Counted from the stretch's first letter, positions 8,042-16,704 are shown. The stretch is 35,922 nucleotides of DNA from Gammaproteobacteria bacterium UBA7449 (GCA_002477465.1 DLPV01000067.1:42714-78635); one strand, 5' to 3'. The notes: a model not told the origin generated them from the sequence alone. A program made the numbers and translations.

Positions 8042-9046
8042 TCAAGGAGGTTCACTCACTAATGCGGCTAACAATTCCCGCGCTGCTTCTATCATTGCAT
8101 CATTAACCGTCAGGTATTGATGCAGGCCATCCGGATTCTCGCTAAATACAGTTTCTCCGTTGGCAAGCACCTCAACCTTGCCTTGAGCTGACAGGCCGAA
8201 GTAATCCCGATTTTTTCGCACCGCCCACAGTACACTGGTCAGATCCCATGTGGGTCGTTCGTGAGGAGTAGGGATGTAGAGTTGATAGGATTCGGCAATC
8301 GGATGTCGATCGACATAATCAAAATCATTTTCAATACTTATCGCTGGATAGCGAATCGCCAGACCAATTTCGAAACCACTCCAGATCACAGGAGTTGGCC
8401 ATTCGTCTGCCAATTGCTGTGCGGAGGCGATGTCGTTGACGATGTTGTATTCCAGATGCGAAGCACCGTTAATCTCGGTAAATGCACCAGCCATGATTGA
8501 GATATGACTCACTTTTTGCCGGATTAAATCCATTCCTGCAAGAGGTGAGTGTCTGTCAGGTCCGGTTTGCATTAATTCTGCCAGGTTGGTCGAGAAGCCC
8601 ACCTGGATAATGACTACGGATTGATCTTCCTGGCCGGCCAGGGTTTGTCTTAGCAGATCAACGGCGGAAGGTACTGGGTCACCCACAATAATGCTACGTG
8701 GATAAATGGGGTTTCCACCCTGCTGTTCGTGAATAATAGGCGTAAACCTGCTCTGTTCTGGTGTGACTTCGCTGTCCGTGATGCCAATAGGAATGTCGCC
8801 GCGACCATAGAAATGATTGAGTGCGTCAATGTAAGGGGCAACATCCTCATGGTCTTTCGTGATTGTAACGGCGAGAAGCTCGCTCTCACCTCGGCTTTGC
8901 AATGAATGTAACATAGCCAGGGCCAGCGCATCGTCCACATCGTTTCCCATGTCAGTATCGAAGATGATTTTGACAGGATCTGCAAATGTCACTGTGGCAA
9001 AGACTGCCAATAAAACTACGGTGCTCCATCGAATTAGGGAGTTCAT
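8042..9046 (-). CDS. Exported nucleoside hydrolase (IUNH family)
   Basis: An inosine-uridine nucleoside hydrolase-like enzyme that cleaves the N-glycosidic bond of nucleosides to free ribose and base. The N-terminal Ca2+/catalytic motif DTDMGNDVDDALALAML matches the family's DTDxGxDDAxA signature. The C-terminal metal aspartate is in RPTWDLTSVLWAV, where the usual histidine before this Asp is replaced by Trp. A signal peptide (MNSLIRWSTVVLLAVFATVTFA) implies periplasmic action, unusual for this family. The frame is open to 9112, but that would overlap the upstream gene. I start at 9046, where AGGA is seven bases upstream; the adjacent ATG at 9049 is equally possible. It lies 28 bases after the ADP-ribosylglycohydrolase stop, almost certainly in one operon. 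Confidence 0.87.
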   Translation of the reverse strand: MNSLIRWSTVVLLAVFATVTFADPVKIIFDTDMGNDVDDALALAMLHSLQSRGESELLAVTITKDHEDVAPYIDALNHFYGRGDIPIGITDSEVTPEQSRFTPIIHEQQGGNPIYPRSIIVGDPVPSAVDLLRQTLAGQEDQSVVIIQVGFSTNLAELMQTGPDRHSPLAGMDLIRQKVSHISIMAGAFTEINGASHLEYNIVNDIASAQQLADEWPTPVIWSGFEIGLAIRYPAISIENDFDYVDRHPIAESYQLYIPTPHERPTWDLTSVLWAVRKNRDYFGLSAQGKVEVLANGETVFSENPDGLHQYLTVNDAMIEAARELLAALVSEPP

Positions 9047-9074
9047 CATGTCTTCCTGATATCGCGACCTGATG

Positions 9075-10643
9075 TTAGTCGGCGGCGAGTGGTTCATTAC
9101 CATAAGTGACAAGCGTATTCAGCATCACGCGGGCACTGTCGCTGGGGTTCTGCAATCTAATCTCCACCTCATGCTCACCTGCATCCAGATCGTATTGCCA
9201 GAACAGGTAGAATCGCCGTTTGACGAAATTGGTTGGCCATTGCGCTGTTTCTACCAGCTCGCCATCTATATGCAGTTCGGCAGTAAAGACGTAGTCTTCC
9301 TCGGCGTCGGTTTGCGCTGAACCCAGGATGGCAAACCCAATTCCGTTAAAATCGAAGGAGTAGGATTCGTCCATCTCGAGCAAACTGCGTTCCCGACCGA
9401 CCCCTGACCCCAGTTGGATTCTTTCCTTGGCGAAATGACCCTCGAATGCGTCCTCGAACGGAACCACATCAGGAGTCTGAACTGGAATGGTGACACTACT
9501 CGCGCTCACCAGTCCCCCTTCTCGCCGGATCATCTCAAGGGCGTGCTGAAAAGACATCTCGTAGGCTTCGTTGAGAGAAATAGTGGTATAGGCAAAATCC
9601 AATCCCTCTACTTCCGCTAAGCCCTGTTTCCAGAAATCTGGGATAGCCTCATAACCATAAATGGTGCCGAGAATACCTGCAGCCGAAGCAGGGTTGCAGT
9701 CGGCATCGTCGCCGGCGCGGGTTGCAATTTCCATGGTTTTGCCGAAATCGCCATCGCCATAGAGCAGGCCCAGCACGACCCAGGCAGCATTGATCTTGGC
9801 GTCGATGTTGAAGTCATTCATCATGCCGCGTGGACCAAGATCAGTGTGTGCCCACTCCTGGTTGATGCCTTCCCAGGCAAATTTCCAATCTTCAGAGTTC
9901 TCTTTATGCAGAGCACTGACGTCATCGATGATTTTGTGAAAATCACTCTCTTCAGGAATGACGTTGATTGCTTTATCAATGATTGTTTCGATGTCGTTTT
10001 CCACAAAGGCCAGGGAATACATGGAGGCGATAAACACGCCGCCATACCAGCCATCACCATAATTCATGATGTGGCCTACCTTGTCACTGACCTCGATGGC
10101 TAAGTTCACCATGCCCGGCGCCATGAGCCCGGCGAAGTCGGCCTCAATTTGAAAGTCGATATCGTCAGCCGCGGGGTTGTTGAGCCAGTGGCCAGATTCT
10201 GGTGGCGTGAGTCCGTTCAACACGTTGTAGCGTGCCACCTGATTGGCAAACCAGAGGCTGTATTCAGCGTTGGCGAAGGAGTTGGCAAAAGATTGCACTG
10301 GCGCATCGAAGCCTTGATCTTCAAAAACCTGGACAAAGCTCAAGTCCATGTAGATGTCATCGTAAGCACCGGGACGCTGCGTGAAAGTTTCCAGCAGGTA
10401 GCCGTCATACCAAGGAATTTCATGGTCATCTGGCACCCTTACACTGTTAAATCGAAACTCAACCGGGAAACCGTAAGTGACGCCTATGGTTTGGGCTGCC
10501 CAGGCGCCTTTGATCTTGTCCCGCAGCGTGGCTGTGGACATGGTGACTGGCTCTTCAGCCGCGATCGCTGCGGTCGCGCAGATGGCGGAGAGAGCAAGAC
10601 TCAAGTGGATAACTAGTGTGCGGATCAAGCGTAATTGCTTCAC
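9075..10643 (-). CDS. Exported ADP-ribosylglycohydrolase family protein
   Basis: About 522 residues. A signal peptide ends near AAIAAEEP, followed by an ADP-ribosylglycohydrolase (PF03747) domain. It opens with LRDKIKGAWAAQTIGVTYG, contains the dimetal-type motifs DDIYMDLSFVQVF and AGDDADCNPASAAGILGTIYG, and ends near residue 370. The last ~130 residues form a separate beta domain (YSFDFNGIGFAILG to EHEVEIRLQNPSDSARVML) resembling a carbohydrate-binding jelly roll. The enzyme would release ADP-ribose or a related ribosyl group outside the cytoplasm. The frame can start at TTG 10649, but the AAGGAG there is only three bases away. GTG at 10643 has nine-base spacing and gives a normal signal peptide, so I prefer it. 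It is the first gene of the operon with the nucleoside hydrolase, divergent from the sugar importer. Confidence 0.85.
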   Translation of the reverse strand: MKQLRLIRTLVIHLSLALSAICATAAIAAEEPVTMSTATLRDKIKGAWAAQTIGVTYGFPVEFRFNSVRVPDDHEIPWYDGYLLETFTQRPGAYDDIYMDLSFVQVFEDQGFDAPVQSFANSFANAEYSLWFANQVARYNVLNGLTPPESGHWLNNPAADDIDFQIEADFAGLMAPGMVNLAIEVSDKVGHIMNYGDGWYGGVFIASMYSLAFVENDIETIIDKAINVIPEESDFHKIIDDVSALHKENSEDWKFAWEGINQEWAHTDLGPRGMMNDFNIDAKINAAWVVLGLLYGDGDFGKTMEIATRAGDDADCNPASAAGILGTIYGYEAIPDFWKQGLAEVEGLDFAYTTISLNEAYEMSFQHALEMIRREGGLVSASSVTIPVQTPDVVPFEDAFEGHFAKERIQLGSGVGRERSLLEMDESYSFDFNGIGFAILGSAQTDAEEDYVFTAELHIDGELVETAQWPTNFVKRRFYLFWQYDLDAGEHEVEIRLQNPSDSARVMLNTLVTYGNEPLAAD

Positions 10644-10705
10644 GGGCAATTTCTCCTTGTCGTTGAAGTCCAGGCTTCTTTATTCTTGGGTTCTGATACA
10701 GTAGA

Positions 10706-10734
10706 TTGTTGGCAATTAATAGACTCGATAATAA
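10706..10734 (+). promoter_or_regulatory. Weak candidate promoter for the sugar importer
   Basis: TTGTTG (10706-10711) and TAATAA (10729-10734) are 17 bases apart, about 110 bases upstream of the binding-protein gene. Each hexamer matches consensus at only about half its positions, so this is tentative. No convincing LacI-type operator was seen in the divergent region. Confidence 0.2.
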
Positions 10735-10808
10735 AGAGATATTCAGTGTGAATACAAGCTCTTGGGCCCTGGAAACTGCTGCCGTCGCCGCTCATTGGCT
10801 GTTTTGAT

Positions 10809-10847
10809 AGGGAAAGTAGGCAGGTAAAGTAGATAGGTAAAGAAGAT
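10809..10847 (+). repeat. Three tandem 13-bp repeats at the importer start codon
   Basis: AGGGAAAGTAGGC (10809-10821), AGGTAAAGTAGAT (10822-10834) and AGGTAAAGAAGAT (10835-10847) are head to tail with a 13-bp period. The third copy runs into the ATG at 10846. Each repeat holds a Shine-Dalgarno-like AGG(G/T)AAAG, so copy number could tune translation of the binding protein. Confidence 0.7.
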
Positions 10848-11817
10848 GAATAAAGCACGAACAATGCTGCTGGCAATTGCGACGATGGGTCTGATGACTT
10901 GTGGTTCTGAAGAATCGACGAGCTCTCTAGTTGATTCTGCTGACACCTCTGATATACCCCGAATCGCCCTGGTGATGAAGTCACTGGCTAATGAATTTTT
11001 CGTCAATATGGCCAATGGTGCGGAAGCTCATCAGCTGGCTAATGCAGATCAATATGAATTAGTTGTTAACGGTATTCGCAATGAGAGCGACCTGGCGCAG
11101 CAGGTGGCATTGGTGGATCAGATGATCAGCTCAGGGGTCGACGCCATAGTAATCGCGCCAGCGGATTCAAGAGCTTTGGTTCCGGCACTTTCACGTGCCG
11201 CAGCAGCCGGTATTGTGGTAATCAACATAGATAATCGGCTAGAGCCCGCAGTGCTGGCAGAATACGAACTACAGATTCCCTTTATAGGGCCAAGTAATGT
11301 CGAAGGCGCTCGAATGGTCGGAGATTATGCGCTGCAGAATTTGCCCGCGTCGAGTCAAGTCGCGATATTGGAAGGTATTCCTTCTGCGTTCAATTCAATT
11401 GAGCGACGCACGGGTTTTGAGCAGGCAGTTTCGGCGGCAGGCATGGAAGTGGTGACCCTGCAAAGTGCCGACTGGGATCAAACACGCTCCGCCCAAGTCA
11501 CCTCAGCCATTCTTTCTCAGTTCCCTGATTTGAATGTCATTCTCGCAGCCAATGACAATATGGCGCTGGGAGCCGCCTCCGCATTAGGTATGGCTGGGTT
11601 TGACCATCCAGTGATAATCGCGGGCTTTGACAATATCACCGCCATCCATCCGCTTGTCGAGACAGGTGCGGTCATTGCAACAGTCGATCAGTTTGGAGAT
11701 CAACTCGCCGTGTTTGGAATAGAGTATGCCCTTGAGATATTGACAACGGGGATCATCCCGGACGACAGGGAAACTCCACTTGAGCTCATTACCGCGCAAT
11801 CCTTACAAGCCAACTAG
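10846..11817 (+). CDS. rbsB: Sugar ABC importer substrate-binding protein (RbsB-like)
   Basis: A 323-residue periplasmic binding protein of the type 1 ribose/galactose class (Peripla_BP_4). It has an N-terminal export signal and LMTCGSEESTSS, which looks like a lipoprotein-style Cys followed by a flexible linker, although threonine at -1 is unusual. Family landmarks are present: IALVMKSLANEFFVNMANGAE, DQMISSGVDAIVIAPADSRALVPALSRAAAAGI, ERRTGFEQAV and ILAANDNMALGAASAL. The ligand is probably a pentose. Ribose is inferred from the adjacent ADP-ribosylglycohydrolase and nucleoside hydrolase, not from binding-site residues. It is the first gene of a three-gene importer operon, with RbsA starting 14 bases after its stop. 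Confidence 0.88.
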   Translation: MNKARTMLLAIATMGLMTCGSEESTSSLVDSADTSDIPRIALVMKSLANEFFVNMANGAEAHQLANADQYELVVNGIRNESDLAQQVALVDQMISSGVDAIVIAPADSRALVPALSRAAAAGIVVINIDNRLEPAVLAEYELQIPFIGPSNVEGARMVGDYALQNLPASSQVAILEGIPSAFNSIERRTGFEQAVSAAGMEVVTLQSADWDQTRSAQVTSAILSQFPDLNVILAANDNMALGAASALGMAGFDHPVIIAGFDNITAIHPLVETGAVIATVDQFGDQLAVFGIEYALEILTTGIIPDDRETPLELITAQSLQAN

Positions 11818-11831
11818 AGAATTACGATCCC

Positions 11832-13367
11832 TTGACCGACCGACTTAAAATCGAAGGGCTCAGCAAACGCTTCGCTGCGCCTGTGCTCAATCAGGTCGGA
11901 CTACAGATCGCGCGCGGCAGTGTGCATGGTCTGGTAGGAGAGAATGGCGCAGGTAAATCTACGCTGATCAATATAGTTTCTGGTCTGCTGGCCGCCGATG
12001 CGGGTGAGATCAGTCTTAACGGTAAGGCTTACCCCCGCAGTTCCCGCCGTAAAGCACTGGATCACGGGGTAGCGCTGGCGTCTCAGGAGCTTAGTTTGAT
12101 TGAGACACTTTCTGTGGCCGAAAACATTCTCTTATCTGATCTGCCAGGTCAGTCATTAGGAATTGCGCGAGTACAGTCGCGGGCAAGGGCAAGAGAATTG
12201 ATGGATCTGGTGGGGCTAGTAGAGGTAAGCACTGACGACAGGCTCTCAACTCTAACCCTGGCGCAGAAGCAACTCGTGGAACTGGCGAAAGCACTATCGA
12301 TGCCAGAGGCTAATTGCCAGCTCTTGATTTTGGATGAGCCCACTTCAGCACTCACTGGTCCTCAAGCCGATCGCTTGCATGAGATCATTCGTGATCGGGC
12401 AGATGCGGGACTCAGTGTGCTGTACGTTTCCCATCGCCTCGAAGATGTACTACAAGTTTGTGATGAAGTATCGGTGCTGCGTGATGGTGCCATCGCACTC
12501 TGTGCGCCGTGCAGCGCCCTGACCAGCAATGATCTGATCAAAGCCATGTCAGGCGAGGCGCTCATGGTACATAAGGATGACAATTCGAAAACTCCTGGCG
12601 AGCCGTGTTTGCGGGTAGCACAGCTTGCCACTGATATTTTCCCGGAACCCATTTCTTTGTGTTGTCATCGCGGAGAAATTCTGGGTATCGCAGGTCTGGC
12701 CGGTTCTGGTCGTTCCGAATTACTGCATTCCATTTTTGGTTTGTCTGCTGAAAGTAAGGGCAGCGTCTTGCTCATGGATGCAATCGATAATCATGAAATC
12801 GTGATTGACTCACCGTCGCAGGCCGTTAAAAACGGCATCGCGTTAATTGCCGAAGATCGCAAATCGCAGGGCATCTTCGCTGATAAATCAGTCTCAATGA
12901 ATAGCACTGTGGCTGAACTCGGTAAGCTGCGGGGCGCGCTGTCGACAATTTTGCCCAGGCGTGAAAGGCAAGTGACTGAGGAGCTCATCGATCGACTCAA
13001 GGTAAAATGCGAAGGCCCGCTGCAGAGTATCGATCGGCTCAGCGGTGGCAATCAGCAAAAAGTACTCATCGCGCGCTGGTTGCAAGCCCGGGCAAATGTG
13101 TGGTTACTCGACGAACCCACGCGTGGCGTCGATGTGACGTCCAAACTCGCAATTCATGAGCAGCTGCGTAAGCTGCGTGATGATGGCGCCGCATTGCTCA
13201 TGGTGTCCAGTGAACTGGAAGAATTGATGGCGCTATGCGATCGCATTCTGGTGCTCTCCAATGGCAAGCAAGTGGCAGAATTTCAGCGAGGACAGTGGTC
13301 AAAGGAAATGCTGTTGGAAGCGGCGTTCAGCGAATACACCCACAGAGCTGTGCGGGCAGCTTGTTGA
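11832..13367 (+). CDS. rbsA: Sugar ABC importer ATPase with two nucleotide-binding domains (RbsA-like)
   Basis: A 511-residue tandem ATPase. Domain 1 has Walker A GENGAGKST (36-44), a degenerate signature (LTLAQKQLVELAKAL) and Walker B LLILDEPTSAL. Domain 2 has the shortened Walker A-like GLAGSGRSELL (about 290), the signature RLSGGNQQKVLIARWL and Walker B VWLLDEPTRGVDV. This asymmetry, with a degenerate loop in one half, is typical of RbsA/MglA/XylG proteins. The start is TTG at 11832; there is no in-frame ATG nearby, and only a weak AGAG lies upstream, so it may rely on translation of rbsB ending 14 bases before. It should energise uptake of the sugar bound by the upstream protein. Confidence 0.92.
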   Translation: MTDRLKIEGLSKRFAAPVLNQVGLQIARGSVHGLVGENGAGKSTLINIVSGLLAADAGEISLNGKAYPRSSRRKALDHGVALASQELSLIETLSVAENILLSDLPGQSLGIARVQSRARARELMDLVGLVEVSTDDRLSTLTLAQKQLVELAKALSMPEANCQLLILDEPTSALTGPQADRLHEIIRDRADAGLSVLYVSHRLEDVLQVCDEVSVLRDGAIALCAPCSALTSNDLIKAMSGEALMVHKDDNSKTPGEPCLRVAQLATDIFPEPISLCCHRGEILGIAGLAGSGRSELLHSIFGLSAESKGSVLLMDAIDNHEIVIDSPSQAVKNGIALIAEDRKSQGIFADKSVSMNSTVAELGKLRGALSTILPRRERQVTEELIDRLKVKCEGPLQSIDRLSGGNQQKVLIARWLQARANVWLLDEPTRGVDVTSKLAIHEQLRKLRDDGAALLMVSSELEELMALCDRILVLSNGKQVAEFQRGQWSKEMLLEAAFSEYTHRAVRAAC

Positions 13368-13393
13368 GGAACGGGGATAAGGTAAACGGGATA

Positions 13394-14356
13394 ATGCAAT
13401 CTAGCGAGCAATCGAAGAATTTGTTCAGCAAGCTCAGTCTGGTTTTTGAAGAGCTGTTTATCTTTTTGGCGCTGCTGGTGCTGGTGCTTTTCTTCGGATT
13501 CACTGCGGACAATTTTTTCACCGCCGGCACCCTTGCTGCCATCCTCACTCAACTGCCCGCGCTTACGGTAGTGACCATCGGTATGACTTTGGTGTTGATC
13601 AGTGGCGGAATCGATCTGTCAGTTGGTTCGGTCGTTGCCCTGAGTGGGGCGGTGATCGGTCTGCTTTACACCAGCTTCGAGATGCCACTTTTCGTGGCTG
13701 CAATGCTCGGGATTTTGGCCGGAGGATTTACCGGTCTCGTGAATGGTTTGCTCGGCAGCTATCTACGCTTGCCGATTTTTATCGTGACTCTGGGTATGTT
13801 GGAAGCGGGGCGGGGTTTGGCCTATATGGTGACAGGCTCCCAAACCATGTATATCGGTCCCTCAATTCAGGGTCTCTCACTGCCTATTGAGGCACTGGGC
13901 CTGTCCCCTGCGTTCCTGATTGCGCTGGCCCTGGTGTTCGCAGCCCAGTACATGCTCACCAGAACTGTGTTTGGTCGCTATCTGATTGCTATCGGGACCA
14001 ATGAGCAGGCAGCCAGGATTTCAGGTATTCGTACCGAACCGTATGTCACCGCTGTGCTGGTGCTTTCCGGGTTGCTGGCTGGATTAGGTGGGTTGATGAA
14101 TGCAGCTTATCTGGGTGCTTCAGATCCGAACGCGGCACTGGGTCTGGAGTTGTCCGCGATTGCGGCTGCAGTGATTGGTGGCACCAGCTTGATGGGCGGG
14201 CGCGGTTCTATCGTCGGTGCGTTTATCGGCGTATTGATTATCTCAGTGCTACAAAACGGACTGGCACAGCTTGGCGTGTCAGAGCCATTCAAGCGCCTGA
14301 TTACTGGGCTGGTGATTATTCTGGCGGTGCTGCTGGATCGCTGGCGCAGTCGGTAA
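13394..14356 (+). CDS. rbsC: Sugar ABC importer permease (RbsC-like)
   Basis: A 320-residue inner-membrane permease of the BPD_transp_2 family, the normal RbsC length, with about eight to ten hydrophobic segments. Landmark sequences include TIGMTLVLISGGIDLSVGSVVALSGAV, the EAA-like cytoplasmic loop GRYLIAIGTNEQAARISGI, and GLELSAIAAAVIGGTSLMGGRGSI near the C-terminus. The frame is open further upstream inside rbsA, but the ATG at 13394 begins the recognisable protein, 26 bases after the rbsA stop. It forms the membrane channel with the RbsA-like ATPase. A REP-like palindrome follows 31 bases after the stop. Confidence 0.92.
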   Translation: MQSSEQSKNLFSKLSLVFEELFIFLALLVLVLFFGFTADNFFTAGTLAAILTQLPALTVVTIGMTLVLISGGIDLSVGSVVALSGAVIGLLYTSFEMPLFVAAMLGILAGGFTGLVNGLLGSYLRLPIFIVTLGMLEAGRGLAYMVTGSQTMYIGPSIQGLSLPIEALGLSPAFLIALALVFAAQYMLTRTVFGRYLIAIGTNEQAARISGIRTEPYVTAVLVLSGLLAGLGGLMNAAYLGASDPNAALGLELSAIAAAVIGGTSLMGGRGSIVGAFIGVLIISVLQNGLAQLGVSEPFKRLITGLVIILAVLLDRWRSR

Positions 14357-14387
14357 ATAGCGGCCGGTAAACGCGGTTAAATAGAGG

Positions 14388-14420
14388 TAAATAGGGACAG
14401 ATTTATGTTCCGATTTATTT
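14388..14420. repeat. Intergenic REP-like palindrome, copy 4
   Basis: TAAATAGGGACAGATTTATG is followed by TTCCGATTTATTT. It lies between the convergent importer permease and LRR genes. Just before it, 'GGTAAA'/'GTTAAATAG' words recur three to four times (14351-14392), giving a short low-complexity run. Confidence 0.55.
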
Positions 14421-14561
14421 GAATGGCAATTCATTCGCTGCCCCGTGAAACGTGGCGGAGACAATCTTTATCGCTTGATGCGACTCTGGGCGAATTAAGT
14501 CCGGCCAATGTAAACAGGGTTCCTGTGATCCTTTGCTTACTAGAGCAAAACTGCACTTAAG

Positions 14562-15626
14562 CTATCTCTGTCTGTTTGCAGTGGCGCAAGAAGAAAACAA
14601 TTCAGTGCGGACCTCAACACCTTTCTCCGCCAGCCGTGCCTGATCTGCACATGACACATTGGTATGCCTCAGCTCGACTATATCTCCTGCCCCAATGCCC
14701 GGATTTTCAAACAGCGCCTGGATATCGGTCAGGTCAGGGTTAAATCGAAGATCGAGGGCCTCAAGGTTCGTCAGTCCACTTAGTGGCGTGATATCGGTGA
14801 TGTCGTTTCCAGTGAGTTCAAGAAACTGTAAGCTGGTAAGCACACGCAGCGGACTGAGATCAGTGAAAGAATTCGCAGCGAGCCGCAGTTCAAGTAGAGC
14901 AGTCAGTCCGCTCAAAGGCGCAAGGTCACTGATGTCCTGTGTATGAATGTTGAGGTCAACCAGCTTGGTAAGGTTGGCGAGCGGACTGATATCAGTAACC
15001 GCATTGGTAAGCAGGATGCCGGTCGCTCCTCTATGAGATCTGGGATTTTGCCCGCCGATAAAATCTCCGTGACGGTGCATTCTAAGGACTCTCAACTCAG
15101 TGAGATCGCTCAATGCGCTGATATCTGTCAGTGGGTTCTCGGCGATACGCAATCGAACCAGATTGCTTAGGCCTCGCAACGGGCTTATGTCAGAGATCCA
15201 ATTGGTATGGAGGTTCAGATTGATTAAACCGGTGAGTCCAGCCAAAGGGCTAATATCTGAAAGCCCTCGGTTCCTGAGAGCGAGATCGGTGAGGCCTGAC
15301 AGGTTCTGAATGCCGGATAGGTCATGAAACAGATGTTCCGGGTCATTACATTCTGGCGAGCCTGACACTGACCGTCGCGCGCCGGCGCCGGAAGCATCTA
15401 ATGCAGTTAATCCAGCAGCCAGGTCACAAGTGAGCGCATCTTCAGGCTCAATGGACAGTGCTTCTCTTACTTCGTTCTCCAGCACGGCGTCGGCAAAGCT
15501 TACGATGTCGACGCCAGAATAATCTCGGCAAGACTCGGTAGGCAGAAGAATTTGTTGGGCGCAAGCACCAGAGTAGAGCGCGAGTGACAGTGCGGTCAGT
15601 GAAAATTTCTGAAACAGGTTTTTCAT
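14562..15626 (-). CDS. Secreted leucine-rich-repeat protein (internalin-like repeats)
   Basis: A 354-residue exported protein. Its signal peptide ends near SGACA-QQ. A cysteine-containing N-cap domain (about 30-100) is followed by roughly eight to nine 22-residue leucine-rich repeats of the 'L-x-x-L-T-x-L-x-L-x-x-N-x-I-(S/T)-D-I-(S/T)-P-L' type, as in internalins. The repeats run from about 103 to 310. One repeat is interrupted by a ~15-residue insert rich in His, Arg and Gly (MHRHGDFIGGQNPRSHRGATG). The C-cap holds two cysteines. Such proteins usually bind proteins or sugars; no partner is indicated. The start at 15626 has AGGA eight bases upstream; the frame opens further but without a ribosome site. 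Confidence 0.85.
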   Translation of the reverse strand: MKNLFQKFSLTALSLALYSGACAQQILLPTESCRDYSGVDIVSFADAVLENEVREALSIEPEDALTCDLAAGLTALDASGAGARRSVSGSPECNDPEHLFHDLSGIQNLSGLTDLALRNRGLSDISPLAGLTGLINLNLHTNWISDISPLRGLSNLVRLRIAENPLTDISALSDLTELRVLRMHRHGDFIGGQNPRSHRGATGILLTNAVTDISPLANLTKLVDLNIHTQDISDLAPLSGLTALLELRLAANSFTDLSPLRVLTSLQFLELTGNDITDITPLSGLTNLEALDLRFNPDLTDIQALFENPGIGAGDIVELRHTNVSCADQARLAEKGVEVRTELFSSCATANRQR

Positions 15627-16072
15627 GATGAGCATCCTATTAATAGATTTTGGAAATCTGAGGCGCTGTGGGGCGTTGATATGTGTCATGTGTCATGCTT
15701 CATGCCAGCGCTGCTACCCCGATTTTATTATTGGTTTAACCTTTCCATATAGCTTCTTCGGAATGAAACAAACCGGGTACAGTTATTTTCCAGGCCCTTT
15801 ATAAGGGGCCCGTAAGTATCTTGAAAAGGCTCGCGAACCATGGGGGGAAGTTCGATTAACCAATAGCCTGAATCGTAGTCGCTTATTGTGCTTTCCAGCA
15901 CCTCAGCATAGGCTTGGGGCCAGAGCGGGACTAATCCTAGGATTCATGGATGTTTCCGATTATTATCAGATTTCACTCTTCAGCGAAGCCGAAAATGTCG
16001 CCGTTTTCAATCCATTCTGCTTGCTGATTCAAACAATCACTTTTTTCACAATCATCAGGTTGGCATGCAATT
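15627..16072. other. 446-base intergenic region, no gene recognised
   Basis: It lies between the divergent LRR and CxxCH genes and should hold both promoters, but no convincing -35/-10 pair was seen. A short hairpin GGCCC-N8-GGGCC-type lies at 15793-15811, and 'TGTCATG' words recur near 15680-15700. The one plus-strand frame running through it (15886-16092) has no family resemblance. Confidence 0.5.
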
Positions 16073-16606
16073 ATGTTCAATTCTCAGCTTAAAACCTTTT
16101 CCCTAATCGTTCTTACTTCATTAATCACGAGTCAGAGTTATTCAGCTGACGACAGCAAGAAGCTCGATGTCTCTGAAGCGACTTTTAAATGCTTAAGCGC
16201 GTTCGCGGCCAGCGGCCGATTTTTTGTTGATAATACGCTGGGCGATGTAGATGGAACACTGGAGGTGGCCAACTCCAGCAAGGGAGGGGTTTACCCGCCT
16301 GGATCCTTATTGACTTTGGTTCCTAACGAAGTCATGGTTAAACATCGGGAAGGTTGGAATCCAGCTACCAATGACTGGGAGTTTTTCCTGCTGGATGTTT
16401 CTGCAGAAGGCACAAACATCTTGGCGCGAGGCGGCATTGAGGTGGCTAATCCGGCGGGCAGTTGTTTTGGTTGCCACCAGTTGGCGCGCCCCGAGTGGGA
16501 TCTTGTTTGCGGCATCGACCATGGCTGTGCACCGATCCCATTTACCCTTGAACAAATCCGAGGTGCCCAAGCGGCCGACCCGCGTTGCATTAATGAAAGA
16601 AAATAA
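16073..16606 (+). CDS. Exported CxxCH protein, possibly cytochrome P460-like
   Basis: A 177-residue protein with a signal peptide ending near QSYSA-DD and a single heme c attachment motif CFGCH at 131-135. Before the heme site, PPGSLLTLVPNEVMVKHREGWNPATNDWEFFLLDVSAEG resembles the beta-strand core of cytochrome P460/cytochrome c'-beta proteins, where CxxCH lies near the C-terminus after an aromatic-rich barrel. A further cysteine-containing tail follows (VCGIDHGCAPIP). The heme call is firm from the motif and the export signal; P460 membership is an inference. The start codon has only a weak ribosome site. It is followed by a split REP-like element and the exported metallo-hydrolase gene. Confidence 0.6.
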   Translation: MFNSQLKTFSLIVLTSLITSQSYSADDSKKLDVSEATFKCLSAFAASGRFFVDNTLGDVDGTLEVANSSKGGVYPPGSLLTLVPNEVMVKHREGWNPATNDWEFFLLDVSAEGTNILARGGIEVANPAGSCFGCHQLARPEWDLVCGIDHGCAPIPFTLEQIRGAQAADPRCINERK

Positions 16607-16608
16607 GG

Positions 16609-16690
16609 AAATAGGGTCAGACTTATTTTCTGCCCCCTATTTTCTTCACTGCCCCTACTCATGCTATAAAAAAACCTGTCCCTATTTTCT
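16609..16690. repeat. Intergenic REP-like palindrome, copy 5 (paired)
   Basis: A near-palindrome (16609-16644) reads GAAATAGGGTCAGACTTATT and then its approximate reverse, TTCTGCCCCCTATTTTC. It is followed by another half-unit in opposite orientation, CCTGTCCCTATTTTCT (16675-16690). It fills almost the whole gap between the CxxCH gene and the next gene and ends 14 bases before the latter's ATG, just ahead of its ribosome site. Confidence 0.65.
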
Positions 16691-16704
16691 TTAGAGGAAT
16701 TTTC

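Noticed and set aside
10149..10616. 155-codon plus-strand frame
   Set aside because: It lies entirely opposite the well-supported ADP-ribosylglycohydrolase gene and has no family resemblance; an antisense shadow.
10696..10720. LacI-type operator for the ribose importer (TTGTTGGCAATT)
   Set aside because: Only TTG...CAA half-sites are present; the centre does not fit the CG-centred LacI/RbsR consensus.
15886..16092. 68-codon plus-strand frame before the CxxCH gene
   Set aside because: No ribosome site, no recognisable family, and it overlaps the following gene's start in another frame.
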